Source: an uncultured Roseburia sp. (GTDB lineage Bacteria > Bacillota > Clostridia > Lachnospirales > Lachnospiraceae). From it: 64,000 nt of DNA. The translations under genes and the position numbers were made by a program. The notes under the pieces are model-generated. The model did not search any database. It had not been told where the DNA came from and worked only from the letters and a program-made list of their open reading frames with translations. Below are positions 44,330 to 53,627 of the stretch, piece after piece; position 1 is the stretch's first letter, and each line of letters starts with the position of its first letter. Where the stretch lies: positions 1 to 64,000 of the forward strand of contig CALZGM010000009.1 in the NCBI GenBank assembly GCA_945787015.1. The letters run 5' to 3'.

Positions 44330-45088
44330 ATGGAGATAGATTATACAAAAGTAAATTCAAATGCGATAACTAAATGGTGTGAAGAAGGCTGGGAATGGGG
44401 AACGCCAATCAGTCATGAAGAATATGAAAAGGCAGTAGGAGGCGAGTGGAACGTGTTGCTGACACCGACAAAACCGGTTCCAAAGGAGTGGTTTTGCGAG
44501 ATGAAAGGTGCAAAAGTGCTGGGACTGGCATCAGGCGGAGGCCAGCAGATGCTGATTTTTACGGCTCTTGGCGCGGAATGTACGATTTTAGATTATTCAG
44601 ATGCACAGCTTGCCAGTGAAAAAATGGTGGCAGAGCGTGAAGGATATGAAATCAAAATCGTGAAGGCAGATATGACGAAGCCGTTACCTTTTGAGAATGA
44701 AAGCTTTGATTTGATTTTTCACCCGGTTTCCAATTGCTATGTAGAGGAAGTGCTTCCGATTTGGAAGGAATGTTATCGTGTGTTGAAAAAAGGAGGCATT
44801 TTACTTGCCGGTCTTGATAATGGATTGAACTATATTTTTGATGAGGAAACGGAATCGGTATTAACCTATAAGCTGCCGTTTAATGCGCTGCGTGATAAGG
44901 AAATGTATGAGCTTTCCCTAAAAAATGATTGGGGAATTCAGTTTTCTCATACCATTGAAGAACAAATCGGCGGCCAGCTTGCAGCAGGATTTTCCTTGGA
45001 AGGAATTTATGGCGATACCAATGGAGAAGGGAAACTGCATGAGTATAATGTGCCGACATTTTGGGCGACTAAGGCAGTAAAAAGGTAG
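44330..45088 (+). CDS. SAM-dependent methyltransferase (class I)
   Basis: A 252-residue enzyme of the Methyltransf_11 type: GAKVLGLASGGGQQMLIFTA holds the SAM glycine loop, followed by TILDYSD (acidic ribose ligand), KADMTKPLPFENESFDLIF and ECYRVLKKGGILLAGLD. The protein lacks any clue to substrate, though related enzymes are often found with resistance genes. Last gene of the + strand island. GAGGAAG precedes the ATG. Confidence 0.9.
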   Translation: MEIDYTKVNSNAITKWCEEGWEWGTPISHEEYEKAVGGEWNVLLTPTKPVPKEWFCEMKGAKVLGLASGGGQQMLIFTALGAECTILDYSDAQLASEKMVAEREGYEIKIVKADMTKPLPFENESFDLIFHPVSNCYVEEVLPIWKECYRVLKKGGILLAGLDNGLNYIFDEETESVLTYKLPFNALRDKEMYELSLKNDWGIQFSHTIEEQIGGQLAAGFSLEGIYGDTNGEGKLHEYNVPTFWATKAVKR

Positions 45089-45243
45089 ACCTAATAATTC
45101 TGAATGGAATGTCTGTTTAGTAAAAAAATTATGGGGCATTCTATTATGAGAAAAATTCTGAAAAAACACATGTCAGTTGAAAAGTCATACAAAAAATATT
45201 ATGATGAATTCAGGAAAAATTTGCAAAAAAAGGAAGGACGATT

Positions 45244-46794
45244 ATGGCACAGAATCATTTAGAAGAGTTTCGTGAGGACTTAAAAGAATTTCATGAGATG
45301 ACGAGAAAGTTTTATAACAAAGAAATCACTGTTCCGGAATATAAATCTTTCTCCGGCGGTTTCGGAAGCTATGCGCAAAGAGGCGGAGAACGCAGCATGC
45401 TAAGACTGCGTTTGTCCGGTGGAGAAATTGACAAGGACAAGCTGCAGTTTATTGTAGAGAGCATGGAGAAATATCAAATCAGCATGGCGCATCTGACCAC
45501 TTGTCAGACCGTTCAGCTTCACAATCTGACAGAAAAAGAAGTTTGCGGGTTGATAGAAGAGGCATGGGAGCATGGCATCATCACCAGAGGCGGTGGCGGG
45601 GACTTCCCGAGAAACGTGATGTGTACTCCGCTTTCCGGTGTCGCAAAAGATGAGACCTTTGATGTCCTTCCTTATGCAAAAGAAGCGGCAGATTATCTGC
45701 TCGGTTTTATTAAAAAAGTGAAATTGCCCAGAAAGCTTAAAGTTTGCTTTTCAAACAATGAAAAAAATGAACCGCATGCTACCTTCCGTGACCTTGGATT
45801 TGTGGCAAAGGACAACCATACCTTCGACGTTTATATCGCAGGCGGACTTGGAAACAAGCCAAAGTTTGGCGTAAAGGTTGCAGAAAATGTGGATCCTTCT
45901 AAAATTCTGTATTGTGTAAAGACAATGGTAGATGTATTTACTGAATATGGTAATTATACCAGCCGTGCGGCTTCCAGAACCAGATTTTTACAGGATACGC
46001 TTGGGGTAGATGGCTTACAGAAGGTCTTCGCTGAGAAATTAGAGAAGAATCTTGCAGAGGAAAATTTAGATATTTCTGTAGAGGAAGTTGCAGTAACAAA
46101 GACAGGGGAGGAGAGTACAGATGAGAATTTCCTTGGCAATGCAAGAGTGACAAAGCAGAAACAGTTTGGTCTGTATGCAGTTTCCTGTCATCCAATCGGC
46201 GGTGTCATTGAAGATGATTTCTTCCGGAAATTATATGATGTAATTGCAGATATGGAGGAAGTAAAGCTTCGTTTGACCCCGGATCAGGGCTTATATGTCA
46301 TTAATCTGACAGAAGAAGAGGCAAAGAAAGTATTGGCGTTAACAGCAGATGAGAGCGGTACTGAATTTGAAAAATCTACCGCCTGCATTGGTGCAGATAT
46401 CTGTCAGGTCGGAATCGGAAGATCGCAGGCAATGCTTGCTGCTTGTATTAAGAGAGTACGTGAGGAAAAACTTCCAAGTGATGCACTTCCGGCAATTCAC
46501 ATTTCAGGATGCCCGTCTTCCTGTTCTGCTCATCAGACTGCTGTCATCGGGCTTCGCGGTGCCAAGAAGCAGACGGAAAATGGACCGAAGGATGCTTTCT
46601 TAGTGATGGAGAATGGCTGCGACAGAGCAGGCGAAGAACAGTTTGGTAATGAACTGGGAGTTATGACTGTGGAAGATATTCCTGAGTTTTTTGTAGAGCT
46701 TGGAAAGGCTGTGGCGGATAAGGGACTGTCATATTCAGAATTTAGAAAGCAGTATCCGGACATGCCTGCAAAGATTGCAGAGAAGTATATCTAA
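45244..46794 (+). CDS. Ferredoxin-type sulfite/nitrite reductase
   Basis: A 516-residue siroheme-4Fe-4S enzyme with the two-fold repeat of ferredoxin-like and siroheme domains. The Fe-S cysteines are in TACIGADICQVG (C-X5-C) and SGCPSSCSAH (C-X3-C), near residues 380-425. Basic residues for the anion (RGGERSMLRLR, RGGGGDFPRNV) are present. It reduces sulfite or nitrite by six electrons; the choice is not visible. Monocistronic, AAAGGAAGG before the ATG. Confidence 0.92.
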   Translation: MAQNHLEEFREDLKEFHEMTRKFYNKEITVPEYKSFSGGFGSYAQRGGERSMLRLRLSGGEIDKDKLQFIVESMEKYQISMAHLTTCQTVQLHNLTEKEVCGLIEEAWEHGIITRGGGGDFPRNVMCTPLSGVAKDETFDVLPYAKEAADYLLGFIKKVKLPRKLKVCFSNNEKNEPHATFRDLGFVAKDNHTFDVYIAGGLGNKPKFGVKVAENVDPSKILYCVKTMVDVFTEYGNYTSRAASRTRFLQDTLGVDGLQKVFAEKLEKNLAEENLDISVEEVAVTKTGEESTDENFLGNARVTKQKQFGLYAVSCHPIGGVIEDDFFRKLYDVIADMEEVKLRLTPDQGLYVINLTEEEAKKVLALTADESGTEFEKSTACIGADICQVGIGRSQAMLAACIKRVREEKLPSDALPAIHISGCPSSCSAHQTAVIGLRGAKKQTENGPKDAFLVMENGCDRAGEEQFGNELGVMTVEDIPEFFVELGKAVADKGLSYSEFRKQYPDMPAKIAEKYI

Positions 46795-46810
46795 ACATGA
46801 CTTAAACATA

Positions 46811-46845
46811 AAATGTGAGCTGATATTGTTTGGCTCACATTTTTT
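46811..46845 (+). terminator. Terminator after the siroheme reductase
   Basis: AAATGTGAGC (46811-46820) and GCTCACATTT (46833-46842) form a 10-bp stem followed by T. Confidence 0.85.
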
Positions 46846-46928
46846 GTATGAGAGGAAAATAAAATAGTTGTAAGCATAGATTATAAAACTTAAAAGAAAA
46901 TGTAATTAATGCAAGGACAAATGTACTG

Positions 46929-46957
46929 TTGAAACGGACATTTGGTTGTGTTATCCT
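46929..46957 (+). promoter_or_regulatory. Promoter of the AGCS symporter gene
   Basis: TTGAAA (46929-46934), 17-bp spacer ending in TGT (extended -10), TATCCT (46952-46957). Confidence 0.65.
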
Positions 46958-46987
46958 AGAACTATTCTATGAAAGAAAAGGTGCCTT

Positions 46988-48370
46988 ATGATGTTAAAAA
47001 TGATTGATGACTTGGTATGGGGATTGCCCTTAATTGTGTTGATACTGGCGGTGGGTGTATTCCTGACGATTCGATTAAGGGGAATACAGATTTCCAAACT
47101 TCCGCTTGCGATAAAGCACATTATTGCGAATGAAAAAGATGGGCAGGACGGTGAAGTATCCAGCTTCGGTGCATTATGTATGGCACTTTCCGCAACCATC
47201 GGAACCGGTAATATTGTAGGTGTTGCAACAGCACTTGTGGCAGGCGGACCGGGGGCATTGTTCTGGATGTGGGTGGCTGCATTTTTTGGAACCGCAACCA
47301 AGTATGCAGAATGTCTTTTGGCGATTAAATATCGAACGGTAGCAGCGGATGGGCACATTGTTGGCGGACCGTTTTATTACATAGAAAAAGGAATGGGGAA
47401 AAACTGGCGTTGGCTGGGAAAATTATTTGCTTTCTTCGGTGTGAGCGCCGGTTTGCTTGGAATCGGAACGTTTACACAGATTAACGGAATCACAAGTGCT
47501 GTTAATAACTTTTTTGACCCGGATAATCTGAATACGATTACCTTATTTGGAACAGAGTATTCGTGGTCAGTTGTAATATCCGGTTTGATTCTTACTGCCT
47601 GCGCAGCACTCGTTATTATTGGCGGGGTGAAAAGAATTTCTTCCGTAGCACAGGTAATTGTGCCTTTTATGGCATTACTGTATATTGTGACAGTTCTCGG
47701 GATTCTTTTTACACATCTGTCTGAGATTCCGGCAGCATTTGTGATGATTGTAGAAAGTGCCTTTGGTCTGCGTGCAGCAGCAGGCGGAGCACTTGGAGCA
47801 GTTATGGTAGCAATGCAAAAGGGAATCGCCCGCGGTATTTTCTCAAACGAGGCAGGACTTGGTAGTGCACCGATTGCAGCAGCTTCCGTAAAAACAAATG
47901 AGCCGGTTGCACAGGGCCTGGTATCAATGACCGGAACTATCATTGATACGTTAATTATTTGTACCTTAACCGGCCTTAGTATTGTGATTACGGATACCTG
48001 GAATATTGGTTTGGAAGGTGTGGCGGTTACGACAAAAGCTTTCCAGCTTGGCTTGCCATTCCCGGCAGAGGTGTCATCCTTTATTCTGATGATTTGTTTG
48101 ATTTTCTTTGCATTTACGACTATTTTAGGATGGGATTATTATAGTGAGAAGTGTATGGAATACCTGGTTGGCGATAAGCCGCAGACACTAAAAAGCTTTC
48201 GTTGGCTCTATATACTGGCCATTTTTATCGGACCATACATGACTGTATCTGCGGTATGGACCATAGCAGATATTTTTAACGGCTTGATGGCATTTCCGAA
48301 CCTGATTGCGCTGGCAGCATTAAGCGGAGTAGTGGTATCGGAGACGAAGAAATACTTTAAAAAACTGTAA
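46988..48370 (+). CDS. Sodium:alanine/glycine symporter (AGCS family)
   Basis: A 460-residue membrane protein with about eleven helices. Family blocks are ALSATIGTGNIVGVATAL, GGPGALFWMWVAAFFGTATK, YAECLLAIKYR, GPFYYIEKGMG and FSNEAGLGSAPIAAA. It imports alanine or glycine with Na+. Own promoter; AAAAGG precedes the ATG. Confidence 0.95.
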   Translation: MMLKMIDDLVWGLPLIVLILAVGVFLTIRLRGIQISKLPLAIKHIIANEKDGQDGEVSSFGALCMALSATIGTGNIVGVATALVAGGPGALFWMWVAAFFGTATKYAECLLAIKYRTVAADGHIVGGPFYYIEKGMGKNWRWLGKLFAFFGVSAGLLGIGTFTQINGITSAVNNFFDPDNLNTITLFGTEYSWSVVISGLILTACAALVIIGGVKRISSVAQVIVPFMALLYIVTVLGILFTHLSEIPAAFVMIVESAFGLRAAAGGALGAVMVAMQKGIARGIFSNEAGLGSAPIAAASVKTNEPVAQGLVSMTGTIIDTLIICTLTGLSIVITDTWNIGLEGVAVTTKAFQLGLPFPAEVSSFILMICLIFFAFTTILGWDYYSEKCMEYLVGDKPQTLKSFRWLYILAIFIGPYMTVSAVWTIADIFNGLMAFPNLIALAALSGVVVSETKKYFKKL

Positions 48371-48384
48371 AAGTTTGAATAAAA

Positions 48385-48411
48385 TGCAGGGAAGATATTT
48401 CCCTGTATTTT
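48385..48411 (+). terminator. Weak terminator after the symporter gene
   Basis: TGCAGGGAA (48385-48393) pairs with TTCCCTGTA (48399-48407) with one G-U, followed by TTTTA. Confidence 0.55.
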
Positions 48412-48440
48412 ACATTGCGGTACAATAAGGGAAGAAAAAG

Positions 48441-49337
48441 ATGAACTATAAATATAATACAAAAGTAAAAGAAAATGATGCCCTACGAGCATCCTTCAAT
48501 GAACTAACACGAAAGACGTTTGGGTTTGACTTTGTGAACTGGTACGAAGCCGGACAATGGGGAGAGTTTTATATCCCCCATGTGCTGCTTGACGGTGACA
48601 AGGTTGTTTCTAACGTATCTGTAAACCTGATGCAGTTTGATGTAGCGGGTGTTAAGAAAAACTATATTCAGCTGGGAACTGTTATGACCGATGAAGCTTA
48701 CAAGGGAAAAGGCTTAAACAGAGAGATAATGGAGCGTATTTTGGAGGAATATGCCGGAAAAGTGGATGGTATCTATCTGTTTGGAAATGACAGTGTTTTG
48801 CAGTATTATCCGAAGTTTGGTTTCAGACCATCAAAGGAATATGAATACTATCTGCCGGCTGACAGGTTGGAAGATGCAGCAGCGTATCAGCTGGAAAAAG
48901 TGGATATGCAGGATATGTTGCAGGTAGAAAAACTTTATGCAGCGATGTATGCATATAAAATAGTACCAGAGAGTGTCAATCAAAATGATGCAATGTATAT
49001 GAATGAAAATGTGAACCTGTTCCAGTTTTGGCTTGGTGCCGGTTATGGAGATCATGTTTTCTATTTGCCGGAAATGGATGCTTATGCAATTGTGGATACA
49101 GAGGGAGCGACCTTGCGTATTTGCCAGATTTTTGGAAAAGAAGAAGTGGATATCGCACGTCTGGCAAAAGCATTTGGAGCCAATGCAGAGGCAGTGCTTG
49201 GATATACACCGGTGCAGAAAGAAAAATTCCTCGTGAGAGAGCATAAGGAAGAAGATTGTACGTTATTTATTATGGGAGAAGATTTAAAGTGTGTGGAACG
49301 GGAAAAAATGATGTTTCCTGTACTGTCACATGCTTAA
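48441..49337 (+). CDS. GNAT acetyltransferase, two-domain
   Basis: A 298-residue protein. The N-terminal ~150 residues are a GNAT domain: VVSNVSVNLMQFDVAG, YIQLGTVMTDEAYKGKGLNR (motif A) and DSVLQYYPKFGFRPSKEYE. The C-terminal ~140 residues form a second, divergent GNAT-like or sterol-carrier-like domain without motif A. Length is between simple GNATs and Eis-type proteins. It overlaps the unextended ybaK frame only. Substrate unknown. Confidence 0.82.
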   Translation: MNYKYNTKVKENDALRASFNELTRKTFGFDFVNWYEAGQWGEFYIPHVLLDGDKVVSNVSVNLMQFDVAGVKKNYIQLGTVMTDEAYKGKGLNREIMERILEEYAGKVDGIYLFGNDSVLQYYPKFGFRPSKEYEYYLPADRLEDAAAYQLEKVDMQDMLQVEKLYAAMYAYKIVPESVNQNDAMYMNENVNLFQFWLGAGYGDHVFYLPEMDAYAIVDTEGATLRICQIFGKEEVDIARLAKAFGANAEAVLGYTPVQKEKFLVREHKEEDCTLFIMGEDLKCVEREKMMFPVLSHA

Positions 49338-49350
49338 AGGAGCTGCGTTT

Positions 49351-49827
49351 ATGAAAAAGCAAGAAAAAACCAATGTAATGAGAATTTTAGATCAGAAGAA
49401 AATACCATATGAGAGTTACACTTATGATTCTACCGAGGCAATTAGCGGTATGGAAGTAGCAACAGTACTTGGACAGAATCCCAAGCAGGTCTTTAAAACG
49501 CTAGTGACTGTCGGAGCGTCAAAGCGTAATTATGTCTTTGTGGTTCCGGTTTGCGGAGAGTTGAATTTAAAGAAGGCAGCGAAAGCCGTTGGTGAAAAAA
49601 GTATTGAGATGATTAAGTCAAAAGAACTCCTGCCATTGACAGGCTATATTCATGGCGGATGCTCACCAATCGGAATGAAGAAGTTTTTTACAACGACCAT
49701 TGATGCTTCTGCCAATGACTGTGATACCATTATTTTTAGCGGTGGAAAAATCGGTTATCAGGTAGAAGTGTCGTTAGAGGATTTGAGAAAAGTGATTTCC
49801 TTTGAATTGCAGGATATTTGTGACTAA
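49351..49827 (+). CDS. ybaK: Cys-tRNA(Pro)/Cys-tRNA(Cys) deacylase YbaK
   Basis: A 158-residue trans-editing enzyme that removes mischarged cysteine from tRNA-Pro. Family features are MEVATVLGQNPKQVFKTLV, VVPVCGELNLKKAAKAVG with the catalytic Lys, and GYIHGGCSPIGMKK. ATG 49351 is preferred, with AAAGGAG 8 bases upstream, over an in-frame ATG at 49330 inside the previous gene. Confidence 0.93.
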   Translation: MKKQEKTNVMRILDQKKIPYESYTYDSTEAISGMEVATVLGQNPKQVFKTLVTVGASKRNYVFVVPVCGELNLKKAAKAVGEKSIEMIKSKELLPLTGYIHGGCSPIGMKKFFTTTIDASANDCDTIIFSGGKIGYQVEVSLEDLRKVISFELQDICD

Positions 49828-49840
49828 ATTTGTAGGTGTC

Positions 49841-49870
49841 TTGCTAAATATTAAGAATATTGTGTATAAT
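49841..49870 (+). promoter_or_regulatory. Promoter of the zeta-type toxin module
   Basis: TTGCTA (49841-49846), 18-bp spacer, TATAAT (49865-49870). Confidence 0.5.
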
Positions 49871-49900
49871 TATAAAAAACGCGTAATAGGAGATGGGATT

Positions 49901-50095
49901 ATGGAAGAATGGAATGAGTTAGATTCAATGTGTGGTATAACAGATGATGAATTAACAGAGCGATTTAAAGAAGCAGTTCGCATAGAGAACGAAGTAAAAA
50001 AAATAAAGGGTGTTCCGATTGCTGGTTATGATGAGGAGAAAAAAACTGCGTATTTAGAATATCCGGATGGAAGGAGAAAATATGCAGCAAAATGA
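49901..50095 (+). CDS. Small putative antitoxin, 64 aa
   Basis: An acidic helical protein (EEWNELDSMCGITDDELTER) ending in a short beta-rich tail, YLEYPDGRRKYAA, which resembles the tails of small proteins encoded next to zeta-type toxins. ATG 49901 follows TAGGAG; the longer frame from 49802 runs through the promoter. The gene overlaps the toxin gene by 14 bases, as is usual for such pairs. It does not resemble the epsilon antitoxin or PezA. The role is inferred from context. Confidence 0.65.
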   Translation: MEEWNELDSMCGITDDELTERFKEAVRIENEVKKIKGVPIAGYDEEKKTAYLEYPDGRRKYAAK

Positions 50096-50651
50096 AAAGC
50101 GTCCGGAAATTATTGTGTTTGCAGGACCAAATGGAAGTGGAAAATCAACGGTTACTAAATTAGCGAAGGTAATTGAACCATATATAAATGCAGATGATAT
50201 AAAACGAACGAATTATTGTAGTGATTTAGAAGCGGCACAATGGGCAGAAAAAATGCGTGAAGAGGCACTGGAAAAGCACCAGAGTTTTACGTTTGAAACA
50301 GTTTTATCTACAGAGAGAAACCTTAAATTGCTACAAAGGGCAAAAGAAAAAGGATATTTTATTCGATGCATTTATGTCCTTACATCAGATGTAAACATTA
50401 ATATTTTTCGAGTAGAATCAAGAGAAGCAGCTGGTGGACATGGAGTTCCGGAAGACAAAATACGATCCCGATATAAAAAAGCATTGGCATTGGTGCCGGA
50501 GTTGGTTTCAGTATGTGATGTTATGCATATTTACGATAATACAAAGATTCCATTTCGTATTTTTAAGAAGCGTAAAACAGAAGTATTCTATTGGGAAAAT
50601 GAGTTATGGAATAAAGAAAAGATTATGGAACTTGTAGGATGCAAGTTGTAG
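50082..50651 (+). CDS. Zeta-toxin family P-loop kinase
   Basis: A 189-residue protein with Walker A FAGPNGSGKST near residue 17, NADDI, and SFTFETVLST, which match the zeta/UNAG kinase family that poisons cells by phosphorylating peptidoglycan precursors. The downstream region (YVLTSDVNINIFRVESREAAGGHGVP with the RVxxRxxxGGHxVP motif) is intact, so the enzyme is probably active. ATG 50082 has AAGGAG upstream. Confidence 0.85.
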   Translation: MQQNEKRPEIIVFAGPNGSGKSTVTKLAKVIEPYINADDIKRTNYCSDLEAAQWAEKMREEALEKHQSFTFETVLSTERNLKLLQRAKEKGYFIRCIYVLTSDVNINIFRVESREAAGGHGVPEDKIRSRYKKALALVPELVSVCDVMHIYDNTKIPFRIFKKRKTEVFYWENELWNKEKIMELVGCKL

Positions 50652-50669
50652 ATGAGGAGCAGAAATGTT

Positions 50670-51905
50670 ATGACACAGGAAGCGATGCAAAAAATTTTTG
50701 AAGACACTGCTTATGTACGCACGGGTGGCAGTAAAGAAGAACGAAAATGTGCTGAATATATAAAAGAACAGTGCAAGGCATTTGGACAGGAAGCGGTCAT
50801 AGAGCCGTTTCAGGTAGATATGGCTACTATAAAAGAGGCCAGATTATTTATTGATGGAAAAGAGATTCCGTGCAAAGGCTATTTGTGTGCCGGAAATGGA
50901 GAAGTGGAAGCACCGCTTTACTATTTGACGGCAGAAGACGAGCACTCGCTTAGAGAATGTAAGGGCAAAATCGTCATGATTGACGGTTATTTAAGATACT
51001 GGATGTATCAGGATATGTTTAGGCATGGAGCCCTTGGGTTTATTACATATGACGGAAACGCCAATTATGTGGATGAAGATATCGACCAGAGAGAATTGCG
51101 TTCATTTGTCAGCAAGGGGAATAAAATACCTGGTGTCAATATTAACGCAAAACAGGCAATTTCAATTATCAATAGTGATGCCAAAATGGCAAAAATTGTT
51201 TTAAAACAGGATGAATATAAGGGAGAATCGAGGAATGTGATTTTGGATTTGCCGGGTGAAATAGATGAGACCATTGTGCTCACCGCACATTATGACAGCA
51301 CATCTTTATCGCAGGGAGCATATGACAATATGTCCGGCAGCGTAGGGCTACTAGCAATTGCGGAACAGTTTGCGAAAAAGCCTCATCGTTATGGTTTGCG
51401 TTTTATCTGGTGCGGTTCTGAGGAACGCGGTCTGCTTGGTTCAAAAGCATATGTGGCTGCCCATTCCTATAAAGAAGCGGAATGGAAAAAGATAGTATTA
51501 AATATTAACCTGGATATGATTGGCTGTATTATGGGAAAATTTATTGCTGTGTGTACCGCAGAAGAAATGCTGGTGCATTACCTTACCTATATGGGTATGG
51601 AAGAAGGCTTCGGAATGAATGTGTCACAGGAGGTTTATTCCAGTGATTCTACACCTTTTGCAGACAAAGGAGTGCCGGCTGTATCCTTCGCAAGAATCGC
51701 ACCGAATAATACGGCGACCATTCATAACAGTTATGATACCATGGATGTGATGAAAATGAGTCATATGGAAAAAGACGTGGAATTTATCAGCAAGTTTGTG
51801 GAGCGTATGGCAAATGCAGTGTGCTGCCCGGTTGGAAAAGAGATTCCGGACAACATGAAAGAAAAATTGGACATCTATTTATTGCGCAAACGCGACAAAA
51901 AATAA
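50670..51905 (+). CDS. M28 family zinc aminopeptidase with PA-type insert
   Basis: A 412-residue peptidase. Zinc-binding residues are visible in LTAHYDS (His), GAYDNMSG (Asp), GSEERGLLGS (Glu pair), NLDMIG (Asp) and ATIHNSYDT (His). A protease-associated domain lies at residues ~70-170. No signal peptide, so it is cytoplasmic. ATG 50670 follows GAGGAG; ATG 50652 has no site. Confidence 0.9.
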   Translation: MTQEAMQKIFEDTAYVRTGGSKEERKCAEYIKEQCKAFGQEAVIEPFQVDMATIKEARLFIDGKEIPCKGYLCAGNGEVEAPLYYLTAEDEHSLRECKGKIVMIDGYLRYWMYQDMFRHGALGFITYDGNANYVDEDIDQRELRSFVSKGNKIPGVNINAKQAISIINSDAKMAKIVLKQDEYKGESRNVILDLPGEIDETIVLTAHYDSTSLSQGAYDNMSGSVGLLAIAEQFAKKPHRYGLRFIWCGSEERGLLGSKAYVAAHSYKEAEWKKIVLNINLDMIGCIMGKFIAVCTAEEMLVHYLTYMGMEEGFGMNVSQEVYSSDSTPFADKGVPAVSFARIAPNNTATIHNSYDTMDVMKMSHMEKDVEFISKFVERMANAVCCPVGKEIPDNMKEKLDIYLLRKRDKK

Positions 51906-51917
51906 AGGAGAAAAGGT

Positions 51918-52550
51918 ATGCCAAAGAAACAATTTTACAGAAATCAAGCCGAAAGCATTATTAAAAAATTGGAACTCCGCAAAATGGAAGGCTATTATTG
52001 CGAGACAAAGGAAGAAGCCAAAGCAAAATTTTTGGAATTGGTGGGAACGGATAGAAAAAGCATTTGCTATGGCGGCTCCATGACCATTGATGAACTTGGA
52101 TTAAAAGAAGCGGTAGAAGCAGCAGGACATGATCTGATTCGAAGAGAAAATTATCAGACGCCGGAAGAAAAGAAGGAATGTAAGGCAAAACAGGCGACAG
52201 CGGATATTTTTATGACAAGTACCAATGCTATCACTCTGGATGGAGAGCTTGTGAACATTGACGGAGCCGGCAGCAGAGTGTGGTTGATGATATACGGACC
52301 GGAAACAGTTATTGTTGTTGCGGGAATGAATAAGGTTGTGACAGATGTGGAGAGTGGAATCGAACGCATTCGTAATTTCGCTGCACCGCCGAATACGGTG
52401 AGACTGAACTGTGATACACCATGTGCTAAGACAGGAAGATGCGGTAATTGTTTAAACAATACCATATGTTGTACTACAACTGTAACCCGTGCGTCCAGAG
52501 TGCCGGGAAGAATCAAAGTCATTCTAGTGGGAGAAGAATTAGGATACTAA
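51918..52550 (+). CDS. LUD domain protein (LutC/YkgG-like)
   Basis: A 210-residue protein of the lactate utilisation LutC/DUF162 family: YGGSMTIDELGLKE, ADIFMTSTNAITLDGELVNI and a C-terminal block with several cysteines (CDTPCAKTGRCGNCLNN) that may bind an Fe-S cluster. LutC normally works with LutA and LutB, which are not in the window; stand-alone versions are frequent in Clostridia and their role is unknown. It begins 12 bases after the peptidase gene. Confidence 0.88.
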   Translation: MPKKQFYRNQAESIIKKLELRKMEGYYCETKEEAKAKFLELVGTDRKSICYGGSMTIDELGLKEAVEAAGHDLIRRENYQTPEEKKECKAKQATADIFMTSTNAITLDGELVNIDGAGSRVWLMIYGPETVIVVAGMNKVVTDVESGIERIRNFAAPPNTVRLNCDTPCAKTGRCGNCLNNTICCTTTVTRASRVPGRIKVILVGEELGY

Positions 52551-52571
52551 AAGACACAGCTAGGGGATGTT

Positions 52572-53525
52572 ATGAGGAGACACAAAAGAATATGGATTGT
52601 GCTGGCGGTGTCAGTAATTCTGTTTTTAAATGTACTTGGGGTGTATCTTTTGGGGCAGCCAAAGCCGATTCTCAAAAGGGCAGCAGTCTGCGTGGTAGAA
52701 ACAATCGGAACGAGAGCCGCAACTAAGATAAAGCCACAGATAACGGAGCTGATAAATGTAATGGGGCTAAGCTATATTGAAAGATATGGCTTGGAGCATG
52801 TTGACAAACCTGAGGAACGAGATGATGAACAGGTACTGCAAAGGATTGCAGAGCTGGCTAAACAGTACGAACTTGTAAAACAGATTAATGAACAGCCCGA
52901 ACTCTATTCAATGGAGATGCTTAAGAATTTGGCTAACAATCCCGAGATGGCGGCATATGTAATTGGCTCAGTCGTTGCAGACGGTAGTGCCAAGGGAGGA
53001 TTTACTGACGAGGAACTGACGGAAGAATATCCGCTTCTGCTTCAATTTGATCCGAGGTGGGGGTATTTTGAATATGGCGGAAAAGAAATGGGTTTATCCG
53101 GCTGTGGACCTACCTGCTTATCAATGGTGGTATTGGCACTGACAGATTACGAGGAGGTAACACCGGATAAAATAGCGAAATATAGTACGGAAAAAAAATA
53201 CTATGTAGAAGGTGTAGGAACGGCATGGAAGCTTATGGATGAGGCACCTCTTTTATATGGGCTTACGGTGGAACATCCTGCTATGAAAGAAGAAAGCATG
53301 AAAGCGGCGCTTGATAAGGGGAAAATACTGATTTGTTCTGTGAGAAAAGGAGTATTTACTTCGGAGGGGCATTTTATTGTGATTTATGGATATGATGATA
53401 CAGGGTTTAAAGTAAATGACCCCAAATGTGTGGCGAGAAGCAGAAAAACATGGCAATTTAGTGAATTTGGGAAGCAGTTAAAGAGAATTTGGGCAATCGG
53501 AGCAGAAAATCAAAAAAATAGCTAG
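52572..53525 (+). CDS. Membrane-anchored C39-like cysteine protease
   Basis: A 317-residue protein with an N-terminal helix (IWIVLAVSVILFLNVLGVYL) and an external domain of peptidase C39-like type: QFDPRWGYFEYGG, SGCGPTCLSMVVLAL (catalytic Cys near residue 178), GHFIVIYGYDD (His) and VNDP. Between helix and protease is a ~130-residue Leu/Glu-rich linker. Such proteins are secreted or cell-surface and often act on peptides or wall; substrate unknown. Confidence 0.85.
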   Translation: MRRHKRIWIVLAVSVILFLNVLGVYLLGQPKPILKRAAVCVVETIGTRAATKIKPQITELINVMGLSYIERYGLEHVDKPEERDDEQVLQRIAELAKQYELVKQINEQPELYSMEMLKNLANNPEMAAYVIGSVVADGSAKGGFTDEELTEEYPLLLQFDPRWGYFEYGGKEMGLSGCGPTCLSMVVLALTDYEEVTPDKIAKYSTEKKYYVEGVGTAWKLMDEAPLLYGLTVEHPAMKEESMKAALDKGKILICSVRKGVFTSEGHFIVIYGYDDTGFKVNDPKCVARSRKTWQFSEFGKQLKRIWAIGAENQKNS

Positions 53526-53542
53526 TATTTTGAAAAACCATA

Positions 53543-53551
53543 TGCTATAAT
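53543..53551 (+). promoter_or_regulatory. Extended -10 promoter of tig
   Basis: TGCTATAAT at 53543-53551; no good -35 lies 17 bases upstream, so the extended -10 probably compensates. Confidence 0.6.
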
Positions 53552-53627
53552 CTTTAAATGACTGTTTATACGCAATTTGTACATGGTTATTTCATGAGAT
53601 ATATATTTAAGGAGGAAAATCGTTATA

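Noticed and set aside
26213-45088. Integron cassette array
   Set aside because: No integrase and no attC-like imperfect palindromes between genes; spacers are too short.
47377-47943. 188-codon minus-strand frame inside the AGCS gene
   Set aside because: Antisense shadow of a strong gene.
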